37,321 nt of DNA. It comes from Hyphomicrobiales bacterium. Its GTDB lineage: Bacteria > Pseudomonadota > Alphaproteobacteria > Rhizobiales > Rhizobiaceae. Of this stretch, positions 7,476 through 16,762 are shown in pieces (position 1 is the stretch's first letter; each line of letters starts with the position of its first letter). A model generated the notes under the pieces. It saw only the letters and a program-made list of their open reading frames with translations. It was not told the DNA's origin and did no database searches. The stretch lies in the NCBI GenBank assembly GCA_900468065.1, contig UBTA01000117.1, forward strand, positions 13,028-50,348, written 5' to 3'. Position numbers and translations under genes: made by a program.

Positions 7476-8360
7476 ATGAAGGCGGCACTTGAAAACTACC
7501 ATGCCCGAATGCAGCGGGTGCTGGACCATATAGACCAGCATCTGGACGACGATCTGAGCCTGGAAGTGTTGAGCGGTGTCGCGGCGTTCTCGAAATACCA
7601 TTTCCACCGGCAGTTCACGTCCACCTTCGGGTTGTCCGTGCATCGCTATGTCCAACTTGCCCGCATGAAGCGCGCTTCGTACCGGCTGGTCTACAGGGAC
7701 GCCCATAGCGTCACGGATATAGCGATGGATGCCGGCTACGACGCACCGGATGCTTTCGCCCGCGCCTTTCGGCAACGGTTCGGGCAATCGCCTTCGTCGT
7801 TCCGGAAATCTCCCGAATGGGAAACGTGGCTTGCGGCCTTCGGGCCTCTCGACAACGCCAGGAGCAAGCTCATGCAGAAAACTTACAGACATGAAGACGT
7901 GACGATCCGCAATGTGGTCCCGACGCCGGTGGCGATCATGGAGCATCGCGGCGACCCCGCGACGATTGGCGACACCATCCAGCGGTTCATCACTTGGCGA
8001 AAGGCCCATGGCCTGTCATCGCCAAAGACCAGCCCGATTTTCAACGTCTTCCGTTCAGAGCGGCGGCCGGCATCCCCGCCCGACTATCGAATGGACCTGT
8101 GTGCGGGCATCGACTTTCCCATAGGGCCGGATGACGAGGGCGTCGCGGCGGGTCTTATCCCCGCAGGGCGTTGCGCTGTACTGCGCGTCGTCGGCAATAC
8201 CGATAATCTGGAGCCTGCCGCTCTCTACCTCTATCGCGACTGGCTGCCGGAAAGCGGCGAAGAGCTCAGGGATTTCCCCCTCTACTGCCAACGCCTCGCC
8301 TTCTTTCCTGATGTACCGGAACACGAGACAGTCGCGGAACTGTTCCTGCCGTTGAAATAG
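7476..8360 (+). CDS. AraC-family regulator with GyrI-like effector domain
   Basis: I start at the ATG at 7476 (GGAAG just upstream), which gives 294 residues; the ORF could extend to 7401. Residues 10-110 hold the double helix-turn-helix of AraC/XylS proteins (LEVLSGVAAFSKYHFHRQF, then DIAMDAGYDAPDAFARAFRQRFGQSPSSFR). After a linker, residues 130-294 form a GyrI-like/SbmC domain (EDVTIRNVVPTPVAIMEHRG onward), the layout of Rob- and MarA-like regulators that bind hydrophobic small molecules. It follows the DapA-like gene by about 130 bases. Target genes are unknown. Confidence 0.88.
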   Translation: MKAALENYHARMQRVLDHIDQHLDDDLSLEVLSGVAAFSKYHFHRQFTSTFGLSVHRYVQLARMKRASYRLVYRDAHSVTDIAMDAGYDAPDAFARAFRQRFGQSPSSFRKSPEWETWLAAFGPLDNARSKLMQKTYRHEDVTIRNVVPTPVAIMEHRGDPATIGDTIQRFITWRKAHGLSSPKTSPIFNVFRSERRPASPPDYRMDLCAGIDFPIGPDDEGVAAGLIPAGRCAVLRVVGNTDNLEPAALYLYRDWLPESGEELRDFPLYCQRLAFFPDVPEHETVAELFLPLK

Positions 8361-8460
8361 AACCGCTGGGCGGCGGCTGATCCCTTCCGATCGTCAGACG
8401 CGGAGAAGCCCTTGTCCACCAAACCCGGCCGTTCCGCATTTATGAGTTCACAGCCTTGTC

Positions 8461-8501
8461 AGCCTATGCGTGGCAGGAAACGTGCCTGCCGCGCATAGGC
8501 T
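8461..8501. repeat. Long near-perfect hairpin
   Basis: AGCCTATGCG pairs with CGCATAGGCT, and GGCAGG with CCTGCC inside it. The only interruption is T8471 opposite G8491, a wobble pair in RNA, so the stem is 17 pairs with a 7-base loop. Neither side has a T-run, so it is not a standard terminator. It lies five bases beyond the stop of a small minus-strand ORF. Confidence 0.65.
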
Positions 8502-8506
8502 GCACT

Positions 8507-8692
8507 CTATTGGGCAAAGGTGATGACGGCGGCAGTCGCGCCGACCGCCAGAAGCGCCACGATGCACAGCCGCAACAGCATGGCTACGTCCTCCCGCCCC
8601 GTCGTTGCGGGGGTGACGGCTAGAGGGGCAGCGGCGGCATCGCTGCGCCGTTGATACTGATAGGAAAGAACCGCACCACGACCATACAGCAT
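8507..8692 (-). CDS. Tiny single-span membrane peptide, uncertain
   Basis: Two starts are possible. The ATG at 8692 gives 61 residues and has AGGA 9 bases upstream. An internal ATG at 8581 has GGAGG 8 bases upstream and gives a 24-residue peptide that is almost only one hydrophobic span (MLLRLCIVALLAVGATAAV and a short end). The better ribosome site supports the short form. No family is recognised. The reading direction puts the 8461-8501 hairpin just after the stop. The remaining part of 8361-8929 shows no other gene. Confidence 0.35.
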   Translation of the reverse strand: MLYGRGAVLSYQYQRRSDAAAAPLAVTPATTGREDVAMLLRLCIVALLAVGATAAVITFAQ

Positions 8693-8929
8693 TGAACGAC
8701 ATCCTTTTCGGTTGGTCTCGCAGGCCGGGCAAACCTTAGAAAAAACGTGGCTGTCCGGTGCGTTCCCATTTACGGGAAAGCGGCATAGGATTTCGATTGC
8801 GCTCGCTCGATGAACATATCAAAATCCCATAAGTCCGCAGCTGCCCGGCGCATGTCCGCCCGGCCACAACTGACGGCGAAGCGGTTGATTTTTCTGCGCA
8901 TTGATCACAATCATTCAGGGGGATTTTCC

Positions 8930-9436
8930 ATGGCCAATCCATTGTCCACGCTCGGCATCGTCCACACCATCATCAGCGTCGTGCCCATTGTCGCGGGGCT
9001 CTATTCCTTTTCGAAATATGCCGCCATCGTTCCGAAATCCAATTCGGGCCGCATCTACATCATCACGCTGTTCCTGTCGGCGATCACCTCGTTCGGCCTG
9101 TCGAGCACCGGCGGCTTCAATGCCGGTCATGCGATCGGCATCATCGCCATGCTGGCGGTGACCTTTTCCATCGTCATCGGCAAGCTCGGCTGGTTCGGCC
9201 GCCTCAATCGCTACCTGCAGGCGCTGTCGATGTCGTTTACCTTCTTCCTCCTGATGATCCCCGGCATCAACGAAACCCTGTCGCGCCTGCCGCCCTCAAG
9301 CCCGATCGGCGCTGGCCCGGATTCGCCGCCGGTCCAGACAGTGACTGCCATCTGGGCGGTGATTTTCCTTCTCGGCATCTGTCTTCAGGCCTTTATCATG
9401 CACCGCCGCGCGGGCTCAGGCGCCCTGCCCGCCTGA
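8930..9436 (+). CDS. Four-span inner-membrane protein, unknown
   Basis: The ATG at 8930 sits behind a G-rich ribosome site (GGGGG); the ORF opens further upstream but without a membrane-protein-like head. The 168-residue product has four hydrophobic segments (about 8-28, 41-60, 66-88, 98-112), then a Pro-rich loop, and a further one at 140-156. The pattern HTIISVVPIVAGLYSF near residue 12 with a following SNSGRIY resembles small predicted membrane proteins of the DUF2306 kind, but I cannot fix the family. It leads a three-gene run on the plus strand. Confidence 0.7.
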   Translation: MANPLSTLGIVHTIISVVPIVAGLYSFSKYAAIVPKSNSGRIYIITLFLSAITSFGLSSTGGFNAGHAIGIIAMLAVTFSIVIGKLGWFGRLNRYLQALSMSFTFFLLMIPGINETLSRLPPSSPIGAGPDSPPVQTVTAIWAVIFLLGICLQAFIMHRRAGSGALPA

Positions 9437-9517
9437 GACAGTCGAGCGGCGCAGCCTAAGCCTTGATTTCGCCGGTATTTTAAGGGTTTGTTAAGCCACC
9501 TCAGCCGGAGAAACACC

Positions 9518-10798
9518 ATGGCGCTTGGCGCATCGCATCGCTTGCAGGACGGCATCGAGGCCGTCGAGACCATGACCCGCTTTGCCCTTGCCACGCTGGC
9601 GCTGGCATCGGGCGTCTATACCTATCTCGGGGTCCGCTCCATCCTCGATGGGTCGGCCACCGCGGTGTTCTTCGCAGCCCTGATCTATTCCTGCGCTGTC
9701 TCCGTGGCGATCTACGCCTTCTGGACCTATATGGCGCGGTTTTATCCGCACATCATCGGCGCTGCGGCTAGAACCGCGATGCTCGGCATTATGGCGCTTG
9801 GCTGCCTGATGATCATTGCCATGGCGAGCTGGCTGAATGCCGCAGCCCTTGCGGGCTCCGCCGCCCTTGAACAGCATCTGGCCGAAACGGTGGAGGACTA
9901 CACCGCCGATCTCGACCGCGCCCATCAGAATGCCCTTGCCGCCCAGAGCCTGCTGCCGGATATCCAGCGCGCCTCCGAACGCTTCCAGCGGCTTTCCGAC
10001 CAGGAGCGCGAAAGCGGTGCGCTGACCGGCACGACGGGGGCGGGCAGCGTCGTCCAGCTGCTCGGACAGATGGCGGCGCAGCTGAACGAACTCGAAACCG
10101 GGATTACCGCTTCGCGTGACCGCGTCACCACGCTGTTCGACGAGGGCCGTGCCCATCTTGCCACCATGCGTGGCCTCGTTTCCGCGCCCGGCGCCATCGA
10201 TCCGCGCGCCGACCAGTTTGCTGCCGAAGCCGTGGCCCTGACCGGCACGATCACCGCGCTGGAGCAGACGTCGATCGCAGCCTCCGTCAAGCGCGCGGCT
10301 GAAGACCTGTCGCTCGGTTTCATCGCCCCGGTTGCCAGCGGGCTGGAAGCCGATCTCGCCAACCGGCAGGATCAGGTGATGGAAACCATCCGTACCTCGG
10401 TTGCCGCGCAATCCAAGGTGCTTTCGGAAGCCGCCGACCAGATCCTCACCCGCGCGCCCGTCGGTGAACGCCGCTTCGTGCCGCTCTCCTCGGCCGCAGC
10501 GGTGCTCCGCTACGCATCGGACTTCATCCCGAGTTGGGCCGGCGCCATCGCCATCGATCTTCTGCCTGCTGTTCTCGTCTTCATGCTGTCGATCGCCCAT
10601 GGCGCGCTACGGCGGCAGGAACAGAGCCTGCCCTTTGCCGAACGGATCACCGCCGCCGAGCTATTAGAAGCGCTGGAAGTTCAGAAGGCGCTGCAGCGCA
10701 GCGGCTTCGATATCCAGACGGCGATCAGCGAGGCGGAAGCACGGGAGCAATCCAACATCACCAATCTCGACCTTACCGGCAAGGGTCCGCGCAAGTGA
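9518..10798 (+). CDS. Membrane protein with long alpha-helical central segment, unknown
   Basis: The ATG at 9518 follows GGAG; the ORF's first codon upstream is TTG. The 426-residue protein has three N-terminal membrane spans (about 21-40, 48-70, 86-106). A segment of roughly 230 residues follows, Ala/Glu/Gln-rich and helical, probably partly coiled-coil (ALEQHLAETVEDY..., LNELETGITASRDR). A last span is at 341-360 before a cytosolic tail. This puts the long helical part in the periplasm, a layout like sensory or scaffold proteins without kinase or HAMP domains. No family is recognised. It overlaps the next gene by 4 bases, so translation is coupled to the ClpP-like protease. Confidence 0.75.
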   Translation: MALGASHRLQDGIEAVETMTRFALATLALASGVYTYLGVRSILDGSATAVFFAALIYSCAVSVAIYAFWTYMARFYPHIIGAAARTAMLGIMALGCLMIIAMASWLNAAALAGSAALEQHLAETVEDYTADLDRAHQNALAAQSLLPDIQRASERFQRLSDQERESGALTGTTGAGSVVQLLGQMAAQLNELETGITASRDRVTTLFDEGRAHLATMRGLVSAPGAIDPRADQFAAEAVALTGTITALEQTSIAASVKRAAEDLSLGFIAPVASGLEADLANRQDQVMETIRTSVAAQSKVLSEAADQILTRAPVGERRFVPLSSAAAVLRYASDFIPSWAGAIAIDLLPAVLVFMLSIAHGALRRQEQSLPFAERITAAELLEALEVQKALQRSGFDIQTAISEAEAREQSNITNLDLTGKGPRK

Positions 10799-11607
10799 CC
10801 GCGACCACGCGTCTGCAAGGGTTCGGTCAGCGGCTGAAAACCTATCTGCTGTCGGCCGATGACGGCATGCTGATGCGCCACTTCTTTCACGGATTGGTGG
10901 TCACGTCGCTGGTCTTCATCGTCATCGACTGGAACGAGCTGAACACGGCCAACCAAGCTCATCCCGGTTTCGACCCGATGCAGCCGCAGGCGGTGCCGGT
11001 GCTGCCGCCGGCGTTGACCGAGGGCGAGCCGCAAAACGCCCCCTCCGATATTACCACTGACCCAAACACGCTGAAGCAGGCGATCCGCTTCGAGCTCAGG
11101 CCCGGCGGTATCCTGTCGGCCGAAGGTTCGATCGAGCCGGGCGCTGCGGGGCGGTTTGCGAGCGAGATCGAAGCGCGCGGCGAATATGTGAAGACCGTGC
11201 TTTTGAACTCCCCCGGCGGGTCCGTCGGCGATGCGCTGGCGATGTCGAAACTGATCCGCGAAAAGAAGCTTGGAACGAAGGTCGCCAGCGGTGCACTCTG
11301 CGCCTCTTCGTGTCCGATCATCATGGCCGGAGGCGTCAGCCGCGAGGCGGAAAAGGGCGCCGTTATCGGCGTTCACCAGATATTCAACGGTTCGAAGGAA
11401 AAGCTTACCCCCGAACAGGCGATGTCCGACGCGCAACGGACGACGGCCGATGTCAGCCGCCATCTGGAAGAGATGGGCATCAAGTCAGGCCTCTGGCTGC
11501 ATGCCCTGGAAACGCCGCCGGACCGGCTGTATTACCTGACCTCAGAGGAAATGACGGCGTTTGCGCTGACGACGGATGGCGCAACGCCGGTGGCGAAGGC
11601 GAAGTAA
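10795..11607 (+). CDS. Membrane-anchored ClpP/crotonase-fold serine protease (COG3904-like)
   Basis: The GTG at 10795 overlaps the upstream stop (GTGA), the natural coupled start. The 270-residue protein has one anchor at about 32-45 and then a ClpP-like domain outside the membrane. Motifs: NSPGGSVGDALAMSKLIREK at 138-157, matching the SPGG oxyanion turn of ClpP; CASSC at 169-173, holding the likely nucleophile Ser171 between two cysteines that could form a disulfide; and GVHQ with His194. The C-terminal third is helical (LTPEQAM to TADVSRHLEEMG). The family is a membrane or periplasmic peptidase type with unknown substrates. It is the third gene of the block starting at 8930. Confidence 0.82.
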   Translation: MTATTRLQGFGQRLKTYLLSADDGMLMRHFFHGLVVTSLVFIVIDWNELNTANQAHPGFDPMQPQAVPVLPPALTEGEPQNAPSDITTDPNTLKQAIRFELRPGGILSAEGSIEPGAAGRFASEIEARGEYVKTVLLNSPGGSVGDALAMSKLIREKKLGTKVASGALCASSCPIIMAGGVSREAEKGAVIGVHQIFNGSKEKLTPEQAMSDAQRTTADVSRHLEEMGIKSGLWLHALETPPDRLYYLTSEEMTAFALTTDGATPVAKAK

Positions 11608-11651
11608 CCGGGACGCGGGCCTCGGCCGATGTCCCGGCGTCGCCGCTCTCC

Positions 11652-12602
11652 TTACTCAGCCGCCACGGCTTCAGCTGTGCCAGTGGAAACAGCTTCCTTC
11701 ACCGCCAGTTCTGCCATGGCAAGGGCTGCCTCGCGGGTCTTGGCGGCGGCAACGAAGCGGCCGTTGTGGCAGAAGCTGGCGCCCCTCACCCCGGATGCCG
11801 CTTCCAGATCGCCATTGGTGAGGCCCGCCCAGGCGGCCGGCAGATCGGCCCGGACCTCAAAGCCTTCGTCGGCACGGCGGATGGTGGTCAGGCACCAATC
11901 CTTGTCACGCGGATGGACAACGAACAGCAGGTGATCGGCGCCTGCCTTGACGACGGCCGGGCGAAACGGCATGCCCATCGGCAATTCGAGAATACGGCCC
12001 TCGCCTGCATCGACGATGGCCTGATGTACCAGCGCCTCGGCCCGCAATTTGGCGGCACTTTTGGCAATCCTTGCCTCAACGAAGGCGCGGGCGATGGCCA
12101 GGGCGTTGTGGAAAGCACGGTCGTCGGCGTCCGGATCGATCTCGTCAAAAACAGGTTTCAGGGTTTCCAGCAGCACCGGCAAGGTCAACCCACCCAGCAC
12201 GCCTGCAACCGACGGGCTGAGCGCGCCATTGTCCACAAGGTCAATCGGCAGCACGAAGCTGGCGTCGAACGACGCATGGATATCCGCGGCATGTGCTTCA
12301 GGAACCCCCGACGCGATGAGATAATCACGGCCAAAATGCTTCCAGACCAAGCCGAACGAGCTGTAGGGCTGGCCATCCTCGCGCAGCGGTGCGCCGCGCT
12401 GGTGGTGATCGAAAATGCGCGCAGCGGCATCATAGGCGCCGCCGACATCATAGATGATCCGGTCAACGGCTGGCGTGATCCACTCCGGCGCCCGGCTACG
12501 GACGATGCGCGCCTGCGGGAACAGCCTTGTGAGGATGACGCTGGACAACAACTCGTCAGCATGGAAGCCACCGGAATGGGTGACGAGGAATTCTGGGGTC
12601 AT
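11652..12602 (-). CDS. MYG1/GAMM1-family (UPF0160) DHH-like phosphoesterase
   Basis: The 316-residue protein matches the MYG1 family, metal-dependent nucleases or phosphoesterases of the DHH type. Signature pieces are THSGGFHADELLSSVIL at 8-24 (His14, Asp16), the YDVGG at 51-55, and FDHHQRG at 64-70 with the DHH triad Asp65-His66-His67. The C-terminal half carries the family's LFVVHPRDKDWCLTTI. Bacterial members are poorly studied; the human protein is a mitochondrial exonuclease. The ATG at 12602 has only a weak ribosome site (AAGG, 11 bases). It faces the ClpP-like gene tail to tail across 44 bases. Confidence 0.85.
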   Translation of the reverse strand: MTPEFLVTHSGGFHADELLSSVILTRLFPQARIVRSRAPEWITPAVDRIIYDVGGAYDAAARIFDHHQRGAPLREDGQPYSSFGLVWKHFGRDYLIASGVPEAHAADIHASFDASFVLPIDLVDNGALSPSVAGVLGGLTLPVLLETLKPVFDEIDPDADDRAFHNALAIARAFVEARIAKSAAKLRAEALVHQAIVDAGEGRILELPMGMPFRPAVVKAGADHLLFVVHPRDKDWCLTTIRRADEGFEVRADLPAAWAGLTNGDLEAASGVRGASFCHNGRFVAAAKTREAALAMAELAVKEAVSTGTAEAVAAE

Positions 12603-12748
12603 GCCGGGATACGCCTTGTTTGGGACAGGAGGTTGCTTGGGGTTTGCACCAGATAGCCATTGCCGGGTGTCATCTCAACCCGTCATTTGCCTTTTCGGGA
12701 TGCTTTGGCAAAAGCCTGCGCGCGTTTGGCGCCGACCGCTCACGGACG

Positions 12749-13831
12749 TCAGCCGGCTGAACCCGTTTTTGGTTGCATATCTGAAGGACGCCGGACGGGG
12801 ACAGGAACATCCGACAGGTTTTCGTTGGCCGTCGTGACGATCGCGTGGACCTGACCGGGGATCTCATCGCGCAAATAGCTCTCATTGCCCGGCAGGCCCA
12901 TCGGGTAGAGCGCGTTGCGGCTCGCCTCGTAGGCTGCGCTCTCACCAGTGCAAAGGCGAACGCGCATATCCTGCGGCGCAACGCCGGTCCGGTTCTGCAC
13001 ATTGTTGACGAGCCCTGCATTGGCCGGCAGGCGGCCCTCGAAGGCCTGAGTCAGATATTGCGCCGACCGTTCGTTGCGTTCCCGCTCCGTCGTCGCCCCC
13101 AAAACAACCACCATCACCCGTTTTCCGTTGCGTGTGGCCAGCCCAACGATGTTTCGGCCGGATGCACAGAGGAACCCGGTCTTCATGCCGATCGTGCCGG
13201 CAAAGCGGGTCAAGAGCAGATTGTTGGACTTGATCTCCTTGCCGTCGATCGTGACGGCCGAGGCCAGGAAGAAGCGGCGATAGTCCGGGAACAGGCGATC
13301 AACTTCCATTCCAAGCATCGCGAGGTCGCGCGCCGTCGTATAATTGGTTTTGTCAAACAGCCCGTTCGGGTTGGAAAAATGCGTACCCGTCAGCCCAAGG
13401 CGGGTTGCCGCATCGTTCATTTTTCGCACGAAGGACGTTTCGTCGGGAGCCACGGCTTCCGCCAGGGCAACAGCGACATCATTGGCCGATGCAGCGATCA
13501 TGGCATACAGCGCATCTTCGAGCGTCATCGTCCGCCCGAAGGTGAGGCCGGATTCGAGAAAGGCCTGTTTCGTCGCATTGCGGGTCATGGTGACCGGTGT
13601 CGTCAGGCTCACCTCGCCGGAGCGCAGGGCTTCAAACACCACGAACGCCGTCATCAGCTTGGTAGTCGAGGCCGGATACCACGGCACCCCGGCATCCTCC
13701 TGGTACAACACCTGCCGGCTATCGGCATCGACAACCAGCACAGGCGTCGCATGTGCCGGAGCGCACAGGAAAAGGGACGCAATCAACGCCAGTTTTTTCC
13801 ATGGCCATCCAGCCAATATGTTCTCGGTCAT
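12749..13831 (-). CDS. D-alanyl-D-alanine carboxypeptidase (PBP5/6-like)
   Basis: The ATG at 13831 has GGAG 8 bases upstream and gives 360 residues. A signal peptide (KKLALIASLFLCAPAHA) exports it to the periplasm. The three serine-peptidase S11 motifs are all present: STTK at 55-58 (nucleophile Ser55), SAN at 115-117 and KTG at 217-219. It trims the terminal D-Ala from peptidoglycan stem peptides. The C-terminal 60 residues (VHAIVTTANENLSDVPVPVRR to the end) are not the PBP5 beta-domain plus amphipathic anchor in clear form, so membrane attachment is doubtful. A dacA-like role is likely, but which paralogue cannot be said. Confidence 0.93.
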   Translation of the reverse strand: MTENILAGWPWKKLALIASLFLCAPAHATPVLVVDADSRQVLYQEDAGVPWYPASTTKLMTAFVVFEALRSGEVSLTTPVTMTRNATKQAFLESGLTFGRTMTLEDALYAMIAASANDVAVALAEAVAPDETSFVRKMNDAATRLGLTGTHFSNPNGLFDKTNYTTARDLAMLGMEVDRLFPDYRRFFLASAVTIDGKEIKSNNLLLTRFAGTIGMKTGFLCASGRNIVGLATRNGKRVMVVVLGATTERERNERSAQYLTQAFEGRLPANAGLVNNVQNRTGVAPQDMRVRLCTGESAAYEASRNALYPMGLPGNESYLRDEIPGQVHAIVTTANENLSDVPVPVRRPSDMQPKTGSAG

Positions 13832-13981
13832 CTGCCAGTCTCCGGAGAAAGGCGTCCTCATGGCATGATGCACCACAGGAGGACAAGGGTTTGCTGCAGG
13901 AGCGTAACGAATTGGCGGACCGGGGAGTTCCGGCTGGGTAACGGCTATGGCCCGTCAGCCACCTGCCCTACAGCAGACAAA

Positions 13982-14010
13982 CAGCCATCCGCCTTCCACG
14001 CGGATGGCTG
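13982..14010 (-). terminator. Intrinsic terminator of the aminotransferase gene
   Basis: CAGCCATCCGC and GCGGATGGCTG form a perfect 11-pair stem with a 7-base loop. On the minus strand it lies 13 bases beyond the aminotransferase stop and runs into TTTGTCT. Confidence 0.8.
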
Positions 14011-14023
14011 ATCTGCAATGCCC

Positions 14024-14911
14024 TTACAAATCAGACGCCGACGAATGCGCCCAGTCCATGTACAGGTCCTTGGCCTTGGCGGCGATTGGGCCGGGCTGGA
14101 GGTCGCGGTCTTCGAGTTTGGTGACGGGGACGACCTTGGAATAGTTGCCGGAGGTGAAGATCTCGTCGGCGGTCTCGAAGTCGGACAGCGTCAGCGTCGT
14201 CTCGACCACGTCGAAGCCAGCGTCGCGCAAGAGGCCGATGACGCGGAAACGGGTGATGCCGGCAAGGAAGGTCTTGTTGGAGGCGGGCGTGAAGACGACG
14301 CCGTCCTTGACCATGAAGACGTTGGACGAGCCGGTTTCGGCGATATTGCCGAGCATGTCGCGCACCAAAGCGTTCGAGAAACCGCGGCTGCGGGCCTCGA
14401 TCAGGATGCGGCCGTTGTTCGGATAGAGGCAGCCGGCCTTGGCATCGGTCGGCATGCATTCGATCGTCGGGCGACGGAAAGGCGAGATGGTCAGCGACTG
14501 GCCACCGGGACCTTCGCCCATCGGCGCCTCGAACAGGCAGAGCGCAAACCGGGTCGAATCGGGATCGACGGCAACGACGCTGCCGGGCATGCCGTGTTCG
14601 CCCCAATACATCGGCTTGATATAGATGGCGGTCTGGCCGTCGAATTTCTTCACACCTTCCCAGGCCAGTGCCTCGATATCCTCGGCGGTCACCACCGGCT
14701 TCAGGCCCAGCGCCAGTGCCGAGCGATTAACGCGCTGGCAATGCAGGTCGAGGTCCGGCGCGATGCCGTCGAACCAGCGGGCGCCGTCGAACACCGTCGA
14801 GCCCAGCCACATGGCATGCGAGGTCGGGCCGATCAGCGGCGGGTTGCCGGAGAGCCACTCGCCATCGACATAGGTAAAGGTGGCGCTGCGCGGGGATGTA
14901 TCGACGGCCAT
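14024..14911 (-). CDS. Class IV aminotransferase, branched-chain type
   Basis: The ATG at 14911 follows AGGAG at 6 bases and gives 295 residues; the longer ORF reading from 14986 lacks a ribosome site. It is a fold-type IV PLP enzyme. Lys158 in TDAKAGCLYPN is the PLP lysine, and Glu192 opens the ETGSSN cofactor motif. FDGARWFDG near 41-49 matches the family N-terminus. Such enzymes interconvert valine, leucine and isoleucine with 2-oxo acids, or D-amino acids in the DAAT subgroup. No ilv genes are near, so a paralogue of ilvE is possible. A strong terminator follows. Confidence 0.88.
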   Translation of the reverse strand: MAVDTSPRSATFTYVDGEWLSGNPPLIGPTSHAMWLGSTVFDGARWFDGIAPDLDLHCQRVNRSALALGLKPVVTAEDIEALAWEGVKKFDGQTAIYIKPMYWGEHGMPGSVVAVDPDSTRFALCLFEAPMGEGPGGQSLTISPFRRPTIECMPTDAKAGCLYPNNGRILIEARSRGFSNALVRDMLGNIAETGSSNVFMVKDGVVFTPASNKTFLAGITRFRVIGLLRDAGFDVVETTLTLSDFETADEIFTSGNYSKVVPVTKLEDRDLQPGPIAAKAKDLYMDWAHSSASDL

Positions 14912-15038
14912 GACGGTCTCCTGTTTTTCTTTCGTTTGGCCCGGCATAACCGGAAAATCGAGAAGTAGGGTAAATAGGTACATCAAAAAAAGTCATGGCG
15001 GCAATCGCTGCTGCTCTCTGGCCAAATCCTTGAGGAGA

Positions 15039-15190
15039 GTTTACCCCCCTCTGTCACTCCGTGACATCTCCCCCACAAGGGGGGAGATTGACCGGCCCCA
15101 TTTACGCCTCCCTTACGTTGAAACCGGTGAGGAAAACGAATGATCTCCCCCCTTGTGGGGGAGATGTCACGAAGTGACAGAGGGGGGTTT
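15039..15190. repeat. Long inverted repeat, rhizobial mosaic element
   Basis: The left arm (about 15041-15088) and right arm (about 15142-15188) are reverse complements over more than 40 bases with one interior mismatch (at TCACTCCGTGA versus TCACGAAGTGA). Each arm also holds its own small palindrome, CTCCCCC-ACAA-GGGGGGAG. The 53-base spacer is unrelated. The fold would be a very stable cruciform or hairpin. The arm text is typical of intergenic palindromic elements common in Rhizobiaceae. It sits between the aminotransferase and the dehydrogenase promoters and has no coding content. Confidence 0.85.
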
Positions 15191-15271
15191 ACGCGGCATG
15201 ATCTCACGATAGGTTCGGCTCCGCAGCCGCGCCTGCACCCTACTGGTGTGACAGTCAAAAGGACCCGTTCG

Positions 15272-16312
<1,041 letters not shown>

Positions 16313-16466
16313 CAAAAAGACTGTGCGTGGGGGTCTGCGGGCAGTTCAGTCCCGCCGACCCAATATTTGCCGCAACCGGAAAGCCGCAACCAGAGGCCGG
16401 CGGCATATCACCTAGCGATTATATTCTGCTGGCGGCAGCTTCCCTTAAGCCATTCGCGCCCTATTT

Positions 16467-16498
16467 CCCGTCTTGCCGCGTTAAAGCGGGATTTTTTT
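16467..16498 (+). terminator. Terminator-like hairpin just before a small ORF
   Basis: CCGC-GTTAAA-GCGG (16476-16489), or the wider CCCG/CGGG pair, is followed by seven T residues at 16492-16498. The tail touches the ribosome site (AGGAG) of the 55-residue gene. It may end transcripts from the dehydrogenase or attenuate the small gene. Confidence 0.6.
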
Positions 16499-16511
16499 AG
16501 GAGTGGGATAA

Positions 16512-16679
16512 ATGGCATCATCTATGCTGATCAGTATTCTGATCACGTTTCTCGTCATCGTACTTGTACTGTATCTCGTTGCGCGCCTGCCGATCGATGG
16601 CCGCGCCAAGCAGATCGTCCAGATTATCGTGATCATCATCGGCATTATTTCGCTTCTGAAATACCTCGCGGTGTTTTAA
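16512..16679 (+). CDS. 55-residue two-span membrane protein (Thivi_2564-like)
   Basis: A short ORF with AGGAG 8 bases before its ATG. The product has a first hydrophobic helix (LISILITFLVIVLVLYLV), a loop with RLPIDGRAKQIVQ, and a second helix (IIVIIIGIISLLKYLAVF). The IPxDGxxKxI loop between two helices is the pattern of small membrane proteins catalogued as Thivi_2564-like, seen in phages and many proteobacteria. Function is unknown. A terminator-like hairpin lies directly upstream. The call rests on the pattern only. Confidence 0.65.
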   Translation: MASSMLISILITFLVIVLVLYLVARLPIDGRAKQIVQIIVIIIGIISLLKYLAVF

Positions 16680-16762
16680 ACATCGTTGCATGTTCAAACG
16701 TCCCGGGCGGGAGAACGACCTCCCGCCATGGTCCTTTCACCGTTCAAAGCGAGTTCATTCCA

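Noticed and set aside
8884..8914. Sigma-70 promoter before the 4-span protein (TTGATT with 17-base spacing)
   Set aside because: The matching -10 would be CAATCA, too far from TATAAT to support.
12700..12730. Hairpin TTTGCC/GGCAAA as terminator of the carboxypeptidase gene
   Set aside because: Loop of 15 bases and no T-run on the minus strand.
16367..16762. N-terminal extension of the 68-residue basic protein
   Set aside because: It overlaps the 55-residue membrane gene in another frame and is not protein-like; the basic protein is read from TTG at 16763.
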